Shown: in pieces, positions 8,331-16,702 of the stretch
How positions within the stretch are numbered: position 1 is the stretch's first letter
Layout of the letters: each line of letters opens with the position of its first letter
DNA from: Elusimicrobiota bacterium
GTDB taxonomy: Bacteria > Elusimicrobiota > Elusimicrobia > UBA1565 > UBA9628
Assembly (NCBI GenBank): GCA_016218575.1
Contig: JACRDN010000020.1
Location: forward strand, 150,966 to 214,965
Length of the DNA stretch: 64,000 nucleotides
Direction of reading: 5' to 3'
Made by a program: the position numbers and the translations under genes
The notes under the pieces: model-generated
Seen by the model: the letters and a program-made list of their open reading frames with translations, nothing else
What the model was told of the DNA's origin: nothing
Databases searched by the model: none

Positions 8331-8336
8331 TACAAT
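8331..8336 (+). promoter_or_regulatory. -10 box TACAAT, leaderless start at 8343
   Basis: TACAAT ends exactly 6 nt before the ATG at 8343, so transcription should begin at or within a base or two of the start codon. No consensus -35 is present. Confidence 0.55.
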
Positions 8337-8342
8337 AAGTCC

Positions 8343-9224
8343 ATGCGTGAGAGGTCTCTCATGAGCATTGTTGCAGCCTTGAGTCTTTGGGCCGCCATCC
8401 CCCTTCCCTTAGCCGCGCAAAACACGCATAAAACCACCGCCTCCCAGCCCAGCCTCGAAACCATGGACACCCGCCGGCTTCTGTCCCAAATCCGCGAAGT
8501 CCTGGCCCAAGACCAAGGCGGAGTTCCCGGAACCCCCATTGCGGAACAAGGCGATCAAGTCGTCGAGCTCACTGGGCAGGTCAGCGCGGAAGGATTCGTC
8601 TGGACGGAAACTTTTTCCGATGCCGTGGAGGTTCATCTTGTCGAGGGGGAGCTTGGCGTTCCCAAACGCCATCCCTTGGATCCCCCAAGCGAAAAAACTG
8701 AAATAGTCCATTTGGAAGGACCCGATGGAATGACGGGAAAGGCGGTTATAAGCGGCTACGCTTTAGTGAGCGGCATCGCAAAATCCGCAGGGGGCCACAT
8801 CGCAGGCACTGGGAATATCGTCGGCTCGGCGACTATTCTCACCAAAGACGGAACGACCTTGGGGCCTTTCCCCATTGACCAAGAATTGCGATTTGCAGGC
8901 AGTTACTTCTACGCGGAGTTATTGGAGAATCCAAATCCAGTGCAGCTGCAAATGTCGGGCTATTCCGTGAAAGAATACCGCGGCTTCGGAGCGAAAGCCT
9001 CCGCTCCCCTCAAGATCAAGATAGGCCTGCGGACCGCGCCCAAGACCCCGGCGGGCTCCACCAAGCCCCCGCGCTGCCCGTTCGGGGTGTGGACCCAGAA
9101 ATACATCGACCTCCCCAAAAGGCGCTGCGTCTACGCCTGCGGCGAGCGGGAGTATTACTCGCCCCTGGTTTGGAACGGGGTCCAGCAGTCCTGCCAGGCC
9201 GACGCATTCTGGATTCTCTGGTAA
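8343..9224 (+). CDS. Exported protein of unknown function with Cys-containing C-terminus
   Basis: 293 residues. Signal peptide to about residue 25 (ALSLWAAIPLPLAAQ). The middle is beta-rich and Gly-rich. The last 60 residues contain four cysteines (CPFGVW, CVYACGE, SCQADAFW), probably two disulfides, consistent with a periplasmic or surface location. I do not recognise the family. The start is fixed by a -10 box 6 nt upstream and there is no Shine-Dalgarno sequence. Confidence 0.7.
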   Translation: MRERSLMSIVAALSLWAAIPLPLAAQNTHKTTASQPSLETMDTRRLLSQIREVLAQDQGGVPGTPIAEQGDQVVELTGQVSAEGFVWTETFSDAVEVHLVEGELGVPKRHPLDPPSEKTEIVHLEGPDGMTGKAVISGYALVSGIAKSAGGHIAGTGNIVGSATILTKDGTTLGPFPIDQELRFAGSYFYAELLENPNPVQLQMSGYSVKEYRGFGAKASAPLKIKIGLRTAPKTPAGSTKPPRCPFGVWTQKYIDLPKRRCVYACGEREYYSPLVWNGVQQSCQADAFWILW

Positions 9225-9280
9225 GGCCCAGGGAGTTTTTGAAACTTTCCTCCCGGCCCCCGCGTATTCTTTAATACGCC

Positions 9281-9505
9281 ATGCCCGGGATTTTGGCCGG
9301 GGTCGGGATAGGCTACCTTCTCTTGACGGGACTCTTCATGGTCGGCAAGCTCCTGAAGCTTATGGGGGGCGCGGGAGGCTTTTTGGGCGGGATCTTCGTC
9401 CTAGCCAACCTCATGCTCCTGTCCTGCGGGATGCTGGTCGGCCTCGGGGCCTCTTGGAACACGCGCCTCGGCAAAAGGGGAAGTGGTGGCGCGTACGGGA
9501 TTTGA
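9281..9505 (+). CDS. Small two-helix membrane protein (tentative)
   Basis: 74 residues with two hydrophobic helices (about 3-24 and 31-55) separated by a Gly-rich turn GGAGGFLGG. TTTAAT lies 5 nt before the ATG, in the leaderless pattern seen elsewhere. Against it, the last 22 bp run into the oppositely oriented tRNA-Glu gene and the final residues (KRGSGGAYGI) come from tRNA sequence. It may be a real small membrane protein whose stop was supplied by the tRNA, or a chance frame. Confidence 0.4.
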   Translation: MPGILAGVGIGYLLLTGLFMVGKLLKLMGGAGGFLGGIFVLANLMLLSCGMLVGLGASWNTRLGKRGSGGAYGI

Positions 9506-9560
9506 ACCCGTGATCTCCGCCTTGAGAGGGCGATGTCCTAGGCCGCTAGACGAACGCGCC
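9484..9560 (-). tRNA. tRNA-Glu (anticodon CUC)
   Basis: A complete cloverleaf reads on the minus strand: acceptor GGCGCGT paired with ACGCGCC, anticodon stem-loop TCGCC-CTCTCAA-GGCGG with anticodon CTC, and T arm ACGGGTTCAAATCCCGT. The 3' CCA is encoded (9484-9486). It decodes GAG, a frequent Glu codon in this GC-rich genome. Confidence 0.96.
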
Positions 9561-9603
9561 GAAAAACTTGGTACATTTTACCAGTTATGGCCCCCTAGAG
9601 GCA

Positions 9604-11541
9604 ATGTCCCGCATTCCCCTCGAGAAGCTCACCGCGGCCCTTCTCCTGGCCGCCATCGCCCTTCTAAGCGTCAATTTGAAGCTCCGCCTGTCTTTGGCCC
9701 AGCCGCGCTACGACGCCCAGGACGAGCTCGGCTACTTCCGCTCCGAGAGCGCCATGCAATTGCGCTACGCCCGGATGGTGGCGCAAGGCCGGAACATTCC
9801 AGAGCTCGACCGGGACGCCCAATACCCCGAGGGGGCCCATCCCAGGCGGGAGCAGGCCCTCCTCATGGAATACGCGACGGGTCTCTGCCTGCGTCTCTTG
9901 GAGGCGCTCGGGCTCCCTGCCCCGAGCCTGCGCTGGTTCGTCCTGGTCTGGGCGGCCGCGGCCTCGAGCCTGTCCATCCTCGCCCTTTATTTCCTGTCTT
10001 ATAGCCTTTCCCGGTCGCGGGCGGTCTCCCTTGCCGCGGCCGCGGCCTACGCTCTGTCCTGGGCGGGGCTTTCCAATCTCATCGGAAGCTACCGCTTGGA
10101 AAGCCTGGCTTTGCCCCTCATCCACCTGAGCCTGGCGGCCCTGTGCGGGGCTTTGGACCCGGCCGAAACACGCTTCAAGCGCCATGCCGCGGTTTCCGGC
10201 CTCTGCATGGCCATGGCCTTGGGCTCCTGGCACTTCGCGCCGTTCTACTGGGCGAGTTTTCTGGCAGCTTATGCCTGCGTTTATTGGCGCCGACGGCGCG
10301 AGCCGGAGGCCCGCCGGCGCTTGCGTTTTAGCCTGACCTGCCAGCTGGGGTCGGCCGCCGCGGCGGGCTTGATGTTTCCTTCCCTGCGCCATGCCTTGGC
10401 CGGCCGGCACGGCTCCTTCGGCCACGTTTACGCTCTGCTGTTCGAGAAGCTGCGCCACGGCCTCGTCAAGCCCTTGGACCCGGCCGCGCTTTCGCCCGAG
10501 GCACGGCTTTTGTGGACGGGCCCCTTCAATTCCCCGGAGCCGGGCTTTCTGGTGTTCTGCCTTTTGCCTTTCGCTTTCATGCTTCTTCCCCGGCTGCTCG
10601 CGCTCTTAAAAAGGGAAAAGAGCGAGCCACCGTCCCCGGCCGAGATGCTGATTGACGCGCTCCTCATCCTCTACGGCCTCGGCACGGTTCTGGTCTCAAG
10701 ACTGCTCCCCTTCGCCGTTTTCTTGCTGCCGGCGGCGGCCCTGCGCCTGCCCGGGCGAAGGCGGCAAAGCGCGGGACTCGCGGCCTTTTTCGCCTTCGTC
10801 GCCTTGGCCGAGGGCTTCAAGGCCGCGGCCCCGGCCTCGCCCCTCAACCCGTTCATGAGGCTCTCGGCGTCGCTGTCCCGGGAGGAAAGCCAGCCCGGCC
10901 TCTCCTGGAACAACGAGAAGGATCTCCTCGACTGGCTCAAGGCCAGGAAAGGCGCGGAGCCCGTCCTAGCCTCCTATGGCCTGTCGGCCTCGATACTGGC
11001 TTACGCCGAGAAGCCCGTGCTCCTCCAGCCCAAGTTCGAGGCGCCGGAGATAAGGGCCAAGACCATGGAATTCCTAAAAGCCCTGTATTCGGGAGAGGAG
11101 GAATTCGCCGCCTATTGCAAAAAATACCAGGCGGCGCTGTTCGTCTATGGAGCGGACATGATCCTCGACGAGACCCCGGACGGCCCGCGCTACGCCTCCG
11201 GCAGCATGGGGCTCAAGCCCGACACGGCCGCGGTTCTTTTCCATTTCCATCCGGAGAGGCTCAAGCATTTCAGGCTTCTGTCGCAAAACGAGGACTTCAG
11301 GGTCTACGAGGCGGGACGGGGTTCCGCCGAGACGCCGGCCCCGGCTCCCATCTACGACATCTCTTACTATAATCCGCGAGTGGCACCCGACGGCGCGCTC
11401 AAGCTCGACGTGGCGGGGGTGCTGAGGCGCCGCAGGGCTCGAGAGCTCAAGCTTTTCCTGGCCCGGGTCCTGGTCCGGCTGGGCCGGCGGCGGGAGGCTC
11501 TCCGGCTTTACGAAGAAGCCTCCGCCGCCTGGCCCCGTTAA
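9604..11541 (+). CDS. Multi-spanning membrane protein, GT-C / STT3-like
   Basis: 645 residues from ATG 9604 (AGAGG upstream); an earlier TTG is less likely. An N-terminal TM helix is followed by an extracytoplasmic loop with DAQDELGYFRSESAMQLRYA and, about 35 residues on, LDRDAQYPEGAHP. The order of acidic residues and the D...YPxG element resembles the first loop of STT3/PglB oligosaccharyltransferases and related GT-C enzymes. About ten further TM helices follow to residue about 430, then a soluble C-terminal domain ending in a TPR-like segment. GT-C enzymes use lipid-linked sugar donors on the outer face of the membrane. The WWDYG sequon-binding motif is not visible, so true oligosaccharyltransferase activity is uncertain. 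Confidence 0.65.
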   Translation: MSRIPLEKLTAALLLAAIALLSVNLKLRLSLAQPRYDAQDELGYFRSESAMQLRYARMVAQGRNIPELDRDAQYPEGAHPRREQALLMEYATGLCLRLLEALGLPAPSLRWFVLVWAAAASSLSILALYFLSYSLSRSRAVSLAAAAAYALSWAGLSNLIGSYRLESLALPLIHLSLAALCGALDPAETRFKRHAAVSGLCMAMALGSWHFAPFYWASFLAAYACVYWRRRREPEARRRLRFSLTCQLGSAAAAGLMFPSLRHALAGRHGSFGHVYALLFEKLRHGLVKPLDPAALSPEARLLWTGPFNSPEPGFLVFCLLPFAFMLLPRLLALLKREKSEPPSPAEMLIDALLILYGLGTVLVSRLLPFAVFLLPAAALRLPGRRRQSAGLAAFFAFVALAEGFKAAAPASPLNPFMRLSASLSREESQPGLSWNNEKDLLDWLKARKGAEPVLASYGLSASILAYAEKPVLLQPKFEAPEIRAKTMEFLKALYSGEEEFAAYCKKYQAALFVYGADMILDETPDGPRYASGSMGLKPDTAAVLFHFHPERLKHFRLLSQNEDFRVYEAGRGSAETPAPAPIYDISYYNPRVAPDGALKLDVAGVLRRRRARELKLFLARVLVRLGRRREALRLYEEASAAWPR

Positions 11542-11548
11542 AACCAGG

Positions 11549-12628
11549 TCACGGGCACTTCGAGGTCCCCACAGTCGCCTTGAACACCGGGGCGAGGTAG
11601 GGGTAATCATCGGTCAGGACGTCCTTGGCCTTCAGCTCGTTTTGGCCGCAGTTGAAGTCGAAGTACTTTTGGATGTCCGACAGGCTCTTGGCATGCTCCA
11701 CTTTGGTCTCCGCGGTCGTCTTCAGGTAGGCCCAGGCGAGCGAAGGCACCATATGCGTGGCCTCATAGTAGGTCTTGTGGAAATCGCTGATTTCCACCCC
11801 GGTTTCCTTGGCCGCCAGCTCGAGCCTCTCGGGAAGGTTCTTGATCCTCTGGGTCAGCAGGTCGGAATGCCTCCTTAGAAGCTGGGCCGCGGCGAGGTAG
11901 ACGCGGGGGTCCTGGAGCTTGCGCACCTCGAAATCCCTTCTCAGGGCGCGGAACTCGTATTCGGCCTTTTGGCGCGTGTCCCCGATTCTCTCCGCGTCGC
12001 AGAGGCCTTCCGGACATTGCTCGGGCTTGGACAAGGCGTTGACGGGCTTCTCGACGTACTCCTTGGCGTGCTCTATCTCGTGCACCGCCACGCGATGGAA
12101 AAGATCGTCTATGGCCTGGACCGCCAGGACCTGCTCGTCCTGCCTCCAGCGCAGCTCGATGATTTTCCCCTGGAAATCATAGAAGGTCCCGGGGGCCTTT
12201 GCGGCCTGGCGCAGTTCCTCGGCGGCGCGCAGGGCTTCGATCATCCTCAAGCTGATGTTGACCTTGATGCTCCCGTGGGGATAAAAGGTCCGGCTCGGGT
12301 AGACGTAGTCCTGGTCATCCTCCGGCCCCCAGCCCAGAACCGTGTCGGCCAGATTCTTCGGGGAGCGCCCCACCACGAATTGCAGTCCTCGGGCCAGCAT
12401 CAGCCGCTGGTCCTTGGGCAATAGAGTGACGACCCGGGCCAGGGCCGCATCCAGGACGGCCTCGTCGCTGATCTTGTCAACGCGGAACTCCCCCCGGAAC
12501 TCGTTCTGCCGGTGGGGCGTGTGCTTGGGATACCAAGGACTCGGGTCCTCCCCGGTCTGGGCCATGGCCAGGCCGCAAAGGCCCAGCAAGGCCGCGGCTG
12601 TCGTCATGCATCGCGTCGCGCGTTTCAT
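11549..12628 (-). CDS. Exported putative zinc metalloprotease (HEIEH)
   Basis: 359 residues. Signal peptide to AMAQ (about residue 24), with GGGAGGAGG upstream of the ATG. At about residue 185 the sequence VAVHEIEHAKEYV contains HExxH, and a downstream run RQKAEYEFRALRRDFEVRKL supplies acidic residues that could be the third ligand of a gluzincin. A C-terminal half with few cysteines follows. I do not know the family; protease function rests on the motif only. It is convergent with the GT-C gene and lies 24 bp downstream of another exported-protein gene on the same strand, so the two may be cotranscribed. Confidence 0.7.
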   Translation of the reverse strand: MKRATRCMTTAAALLGLCGLAMAQTGEDPSPWYPKHTPHRQNEFRGEFRVDKISDEAVLDAALARVVTLLPKDQRLMLARGLQFVVGRSPKNLADTVLGWGPEDDQDYVYPSRTFYPHGSIKVNISLRMIEALRAAEELRQAAKAPGTFYDFQGKIIELRWRQDEQVLAVQAIDDLFHRVAVHEIEHAKEYVEKPVNALSKPEQCPEGLCDAERIGDTRQKAEYEFRALRRDFEVRKLQDPRVYLAAAQLLRRHSDLLTQRIKNLPERLELAAKETGVEISDFHKTYYEATHMVPSLAWAYLKTTAETKVEHAKSLSDIQKYFDFNCGQNELKAKDVLTDDYPYLAPVFKATVGTSKCP

Positions 12629-12652
12629 ATTTTTCCTCCTCCCAAAGAGATG

Positions 12653-13408
12653 TTACCGGCCGCGGTCTATGCCTTGCGGCCCACGCCTGGGGTTGCTGAA
12701 AATTGGTTTCAGTTGGTCTATCAAATTCAAGGTCTGCTCATTCAAGGCCACGGCGGCCAGGGCCACGGCATCGTTGAGCTCCGAGGAAGGATTTGAATAC
12801 AAAAGTTTGTCGCCCTTTTTCATCACAAGGACAGCTTTGGGACCGTCAAAATAGGTCATTTCCCCCGTCTTTATGTTGACGATGGATAGTGTCGGTTCGT
12901 CAAGCTGCGAACGGCCGGTTCCCTCGCTGCGAAGCTGGAATCCGTGATCCTTAACAAAACCAGCGGCCACGGCCTTGATCGGGTTCCTCAAGACGAAAGT
13001 CCGCGTCTTGTCGGCGTTGGAAAGCTCGGGCGTCATAATTTCAGAGATGGAACCGAGTATGTCGCCATGGCAATCACGGACCAAGGTAGTCCTTTCGGAG
13101 GATGCGACATCCGTATCTTCGGCTTGGGCGATAAGAACACCCTTATCATCCGTAATGCTGATCGCCCCGGAATCCCAGAACATCAAACCGACCTTTCTGC
13201 CGCTCTCCGACAGGCTGTAACGAACTGTAACTCTCTCATCGGTCGACTGCGTTATCGTCATCGTCCCGGGAAGCATGGGGCAGGGGATTTCTCGGCTCTG
13301 CTTTCTGTCGATGACCACGGCAACTTCGCGCGTGCCCACGACGGGGGCCTGCGCGAAGAGCTGAATCGGAACGAAAACGTTCAAGACGCCGAAACATAAT
13401 CCTTTCAT
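12653..13408 (-). CDS. Exported protein of unknown function
   Basis: 251 residues with signal peptide (MKGLCFGVLNVFVPIQLFAQ) and a CCAGGAGAA ribosome binding site. The body is rich in beta strands with short turns (KVGLMFWDSGAISITDDKG), suggesting a beta-barrel or sandwich. Two cysteines (IPCPM and RDCHG) could form a disulfide. No catalytic signature. It lies directly upstream of the HEIEH protein on the same strand, so a shared extracytoplasmic role is possible but unproven. Confidence 0.68.
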   Translation of the reverse strand: MKGLCFGVLNVFVPIQLFAQAPVVGTREVAVVIDRKQSREIPCPMLPGTMTITQSTDERVTVRYSLSESGRKVGLMFWDSGAISITDDKGVLIAQAEDTDVASSERTTLVRDCHGDILGSISEIMTPELSNADKTRTFVLRNPIKAVAAGFVKDHGFQLRSEGTGRSQLDEPTLSIVNIKTGEMTYFDGPKAVLVMKKGDKLLYSNPSSELNDAVALAAVALNEQTLNLIDQLKPIFSNPRRGPQGIDRGR

Positions 13409-13562
13409 GCCTTTTCTCCTGGGAACCCCTCGGGGGTCCTATTAAGTTTCAATAGGGTAGCGTCAGGCATGACGCCGGACAGGTGTCTTTGGGCCCAAGC
13501 CTGGGCAAATCTTAAGGCCCATGGAGGCTGGGCCGAAAGGCCCACGGCTGGCCGAGTAATGT

Positions 13563-13568
13563 TACACT
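13563..13568 (+). promoter_or_regulatory. -10 box TACACT, leaderless start at 13575
   Basis: TACACT ends exactly 6 nt before the ATG. The spacer just upstream (13496-13553) is filled with GGCC-type words and lacks a recognisable -35. Confidence 0.5.
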
Positions 13569-13574
13569 CTCTCC

Positions 13575-14657
13575 ATGATCAGCCCCTGCGTGGAAATCTT
13601 CAAGAATTTAACCTCGGTGCCCACAGCCCCCTATTTCGAGCAGTCGGTCATAAAGAAGGCCCTGGCCTGGATCAAAGAGAATCTCGGCTCCCGCGTCAAA
13701 GTGAAGCGCCACCGCGGCGGGATTATCGCGCGCTACCAAAACGGGGGCCCGGGGCCGGCCTTGGCCTTGGCCGGGCATCTCGACCATCCGGCCTTCCACT
13801 TGTCCCGGGTGACGGCCCAGGGGGCCTTGGCCCATTTGAAAGGAGGGCTCCCGCCGCATCTTCTCCCCGGCTGCGCGGTGCAGGCGTTCACCAAGAACTC
13901 CGCGGACAATGTCCCCCTGGCCCGAGGGATTCTCGAGCGAAGCTCCGGCGAGGGGCTGTACCCCATCCGCTGGACCACGCCGCCCCCAGGACGGGAGAAG
14001 ATCGCCTTCGCCATACTCGATCTCACTCCCTTCTCCATCCAAGGCCCTTGGCTGGCCTCGCGATCCATAGACGACCTGCTGGGCTGCGCCATGTCCTTAG
14101 AGGCCCTGCGCTGCGTGGTCGAGGCCGGCGTCAAAACCAATCTGACCGTCATACTCCACCGGGCCGAGGAGGTGGGCTTCATGGGGGCGCTCGCGCTCAT
14201 CCATGAGAAGGCCGTGGACCCGGGCGACTGCGTGCTCTCGATAGAGACCTCCAGGGAGATGCCGGGGGCCGAGCCGGGCAAGGGACCGGTCATCCGCGTG
14301 GGAGACAAGGCCTGCCTTTTCGATCTCAATCTGACGGCCCTGTTGGAGGAGTCCGCCAAAATCCTCCTTAAGAAAGGCGTCGCCTCCCAGAAGCTCCGCC
14401 TGACCGGAGGCTCCTGCGAGGCCACGGCGTATCTCGCCTTCGGCTACGAGGCCTCGGGTTTGGCCATCCCCTTGGTCAACTACCACAACGGCTGGGGCGC
14501 CGAGACCATCGCCCCGGAGAAGGTGCGCCTGGAGGACGCGGCCGGGGCCGTCAAGCTACTGGTCGAGGCGGCCAAGCTCTTCCCCAACCACAAGCCTAGG
14601 GCCTCTTTGCGCCAATGGCTTGAGAAAAGCCTCAAGCAGAACCGCAAATTCCTTTAG
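13575..14657 (+). CDS. M42-family aminopeptidase-like metallopeptidase
   Basis: 360 residues, no signal peptide, so cytoplasmic. The metal and catalytic motifs occur in M42 order: AGHLDHPAF (His-x-Asp), SRSIDDLLGC (Asp bridging the metals), HRAEEVGFMGA (Glu-Glu catalytic and ligand), SIETS (acidic ligand) and NYHNGWGAE (last His). M42 enzymes are dinuclear, often dodecameric aminopeptidases (TET) or cellulase-associated peptidases. HLDH replaces the common HMDE, so the substrate range may differ. Monocistronic. Confidence 0.85.
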   Translation: MISPCVEIFKNLTSVPTAPYFEQSVIKKALAWIKENLGSRVKVKRHRGGIIARYQNGGPGPALALAGHLDHPAFHLSRVTAQGALAHLKGGLPPHLLPGCAVQAFTKNSADNVPLARGILERSSGEGLYPIRWTTPPPGREKIAFAILDLTPFSIQGPWLASRSIDDLLGCAMSLEALRCVVEAGVKTNLTVILHRAEEVGFMGALALIHEKAVDPGDCVLSIETSREMPGAEPGKGPVIRVGDKACLFDLNLTALLEESAKILLKKGVASQKLRLTGGSCEATAYLAFGYEASGLAIPLVNYHNGWGAETIAPEKVRLEDAAGAVKLLVEAAKLFPNHKPRASLRQWLEKSLKQNRKFL

Positions 14658-14788
14658 GGCGAGCCCTTAAGGCCTATCAGGATATAGGCCCTTAGCCTGG
14701 CCGTCCACGTCCCGTTGGGCCTATGCCAGCCGGAAGCTTCCTTATCTAAAATAGCTCCGTTGATAGTTTTATTATCGAGGAGAAGAGT

Positions 14789-16045
14789 ATGAATATAAAA
14801 CATTTGAGTCTCTCGGCATGGCTCGCCGTCGCAGCCTTATTGATTCAGCCCCCATCGTCCCATGCCGCGCGCCAGGCGTCTCCAAAAGGAAGGCCTCTGC
14901 CGATCATGCTGGTGATCCAGCCCGGTACGAGCCTGAAGGGTCTCCGCAAAATCGAGCCGCAGAACGCTTTCGCGTCCCATCCCCAGTTTAAAACAACGGC
15001 CAAGGGTCTCCTGGCGGCGGGCCCTGTGGGAGCCATCCTTCATGAGAACCGCGTTGTTCTCCTTCCTCTGGTCCATATGCCTCGGCAGGCAGCTATGCTG
15101 ACGCGCCGCGCAAACACGGGCATCACCCCTCTACCAGAGGAAATATCCTCGGCTTTGCAAGACGCCATGGTGGTCCACGACATCGCCGCGGCGCACCGCA
15201 TCTTGGGGGCTTTCTTTGACAAGGCCGCTCTTGGAGTGAACACCGGCATTTCTAAAAATGTCGATTTCCCCGCCGTAAAACCGACCGTCCTCGCCCGCTC
15301 GCGTCCCGGCGAGGCGGCGGTGGTCTTCGAGGCCCTGTTGTCCGAGCGATTGGATCGGGCCCTGGAGCAGCATCCTGAAATCAAGACAGTCACCCTGGGC
15401 AATATCCGCGTCTTGACGACGTTGGGGCCGTCCTCTTTCGACCTATCCCTGGGAGAGGCTTTGGAGAAAATGCTGACCCGGCTGGGCCAGAAGCAGGCTC
15501 GGCCTCGAACCTTCAAGAGAATAGCCCGGGAATATGCCTTAAGCATTCTCTCCCAGGCCGTTGATCGCGAGGGCTACGTCAGAGAGGATCGGATCATAAG
15601 CAGCCATCTGCTGCTGGGAGAGGCCTTGTCCAAATCCAACGAGGAGAACGCCATGAAGGCCGCCCTCGACCCCTCGGGAATCAGCCTTAAGCAGATTCTA
15701 GCGCTCTGGAAGGACGTCCAAGAGGAAAGCGGCCGCGAGGATTCTCAGTTCCTGTATCCCGTGAGGCTAGGCCGAGACTCAAGCGCCAAAGCCGCGGCCC
15801 GCGCCCTTGGAATCGGGAAAAGAGCCGGCTTATCCTCCAAAGGGGAGCAGGCCGTCGCCGACTTCATGGCCGCCGGTGACGGCCCGGGGGATTTGTTCCA
15901 ACCCGTCGCCAAGCAACTCAAGGCTCCTGGAATCAAGAACCTATTCTTCTTCCAGGGCAGCGGCGATGATTGGGCCACAAATATCCTCGTCGTTGTGGAC
16001 GACAAGGGCCAGGCCTGGGGTTTTGAAATGGGTTATACGCAATAA
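14789..16045 (+). CDS. Exported protein of unknown function
   Basis: 418 residues. The ATG is preceded by TCGAGGAGAAGAG, a strong ribosome binding site. Signal peptide to about residue 26 (cleavage after SSHA). The mature part is basic with Lys/Arg-rich helical stretches and ends in a short beta segment (NILVVVDDKGQAWGFEMGYT). I do not recognise a domain. It is followed by a strong terminator and preceded by a spacer rich in GGCC words (14666-14730), so it is a single-gene unit of the exported class common in this window. Confidence 0.7.
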   Translation: MNIKHLSLSAWLAVAALLIQPPSSHAARQASPKGRPLPIMLVIQPGTSLKGLRKIEPQNAFASHPQFKTTAKGLLAAGPVGAILHENRVVLLPLVHMPRQAAMLTRRANTGITPLPEEISSALQDAMVVHDIAAAHRILGAFFDKAALGVNTGISKNVDFPAVKPTVLARSRPGEAAVVFEALLSERLDRALEQHPEIKTVTLGNIRVLTTLGPSSFDLSLGEALEKMLTRLGQKQARPRTFKRIAREYALSILSQAVDREGYVREDRIISSHLLLGEALSKSNEENAMKAALDPSGISLKQILALWKDVQEESGREDSQFLYPVRLGRDSSAKAAARALGIGKRAGLSSKGEQAVADFMAAGDGPGDLFQPVAKQLKAPGIKNLFFFQGSGDDWATNILVVVDDKGQAWGFEMGYTQ

Positions 16046-16072
16046 GATCAGGGAAATAAACCATAGCCGCAA

Positions 16073-16103
16073 CAGGCTCGCCCTTCGGGCGAGCCTGTTT
16101 TTT
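16073..16103 (+). terminator. Rho-independent terminator
   Basis: A perfect 11-bp stem, CAGGCTCGCCC with GGGCGAGCCTG, has loop TTC and is followed by six T residues. Confidence 0.95.
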
Positions 16104-16132
16104 GCCTCTTGAATTTGGCAAAATTGAATTTG

Positions 16133-16702
16133 GTGAAAATCTATACAAAAACAGGCGACAAGGGCGAGACCGGGCTGTGGGGCGGGGGCCGCGTGCCCAA
16201 GCACAACTCCCGGGTCGCGGCCTACGGCGAAGTTGATGAGCTAAACTCCTGTCTCGGCATGGCCCTCGCCCATTTAGGCGCGGACCAAGGCGCGGCGGAG
16301 CTCCGCCGCAGCCTATCCCGCATTCAAGAGGAGCTTTTCGTGGTGGGAGCGCTCCTGGCCACGCCCCCGGACCGCCTGGGCAAGCTCTCCGCTCCGTTCG
16401 ACCGGGGAATCCCGCCCGACGCGAGCCAGCGCCTGGAAAGCGAGATAGACGCCATGACGGCGGAACTCGCTCCTCTGGACAAGTTCATACTCCCCGGAGG
16501 CTCGCCTGCGGGCGCGTCTTTGCATTTGGCGAGGGCCGTCTGCCGCCGGGCGGAGCGAAGCGCCACCTTGCTCGCCTCGTCGGAAAGCCTTCCCGAGGGC
16601 ATTCTCGTGTACCTCAACCGGCTTTCCGATTATCTCTTCACGGCCGCGCGCTGGGCCAACAAAAAAGCCGGACAGTCGGAGACTGTCTGGCAGGGACTGT
16701 GA
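16133..16702 (+). CDS. PduO-type cob(I)alamin adenosyltransferase
   Basis: 189 residues from GTG 16133; this start aligns with the family N-terminus KIYTKTGDKGETGL, the ATP-binding motif. Further family marks are AAYGEVDELNSCLG and, near the C-terminus, CRRAERS and YLNRLSDYLFTAARW. The enzyme transfers the adenosyl group of ATP to cob(I)alamin to give coenzyme B12. No other cobalamin gene is nearby. The last 4 bp overlap the ABC ATPase start (GTGA), so it is probably cotranscribed with the exporter. No clear Shine-Dalgarno sequence is seen. Confidence 0.93.
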   Translation: MKIYTKTGDKGETGLWGGGRVPKHNSRVAAYGEVDELNSCLGMALAHLGADQGAAELRRSLSRIQEELFVVGALLATPPDRLGKLSAPFDRGIPPDASQRLESEIDAMTAELAPLDKFILPGGSPAGASLHLARAVCRRAERSATLLASSESLPEGILVYLNRLSDYLFTAARWANKKAGQSETVWQGL

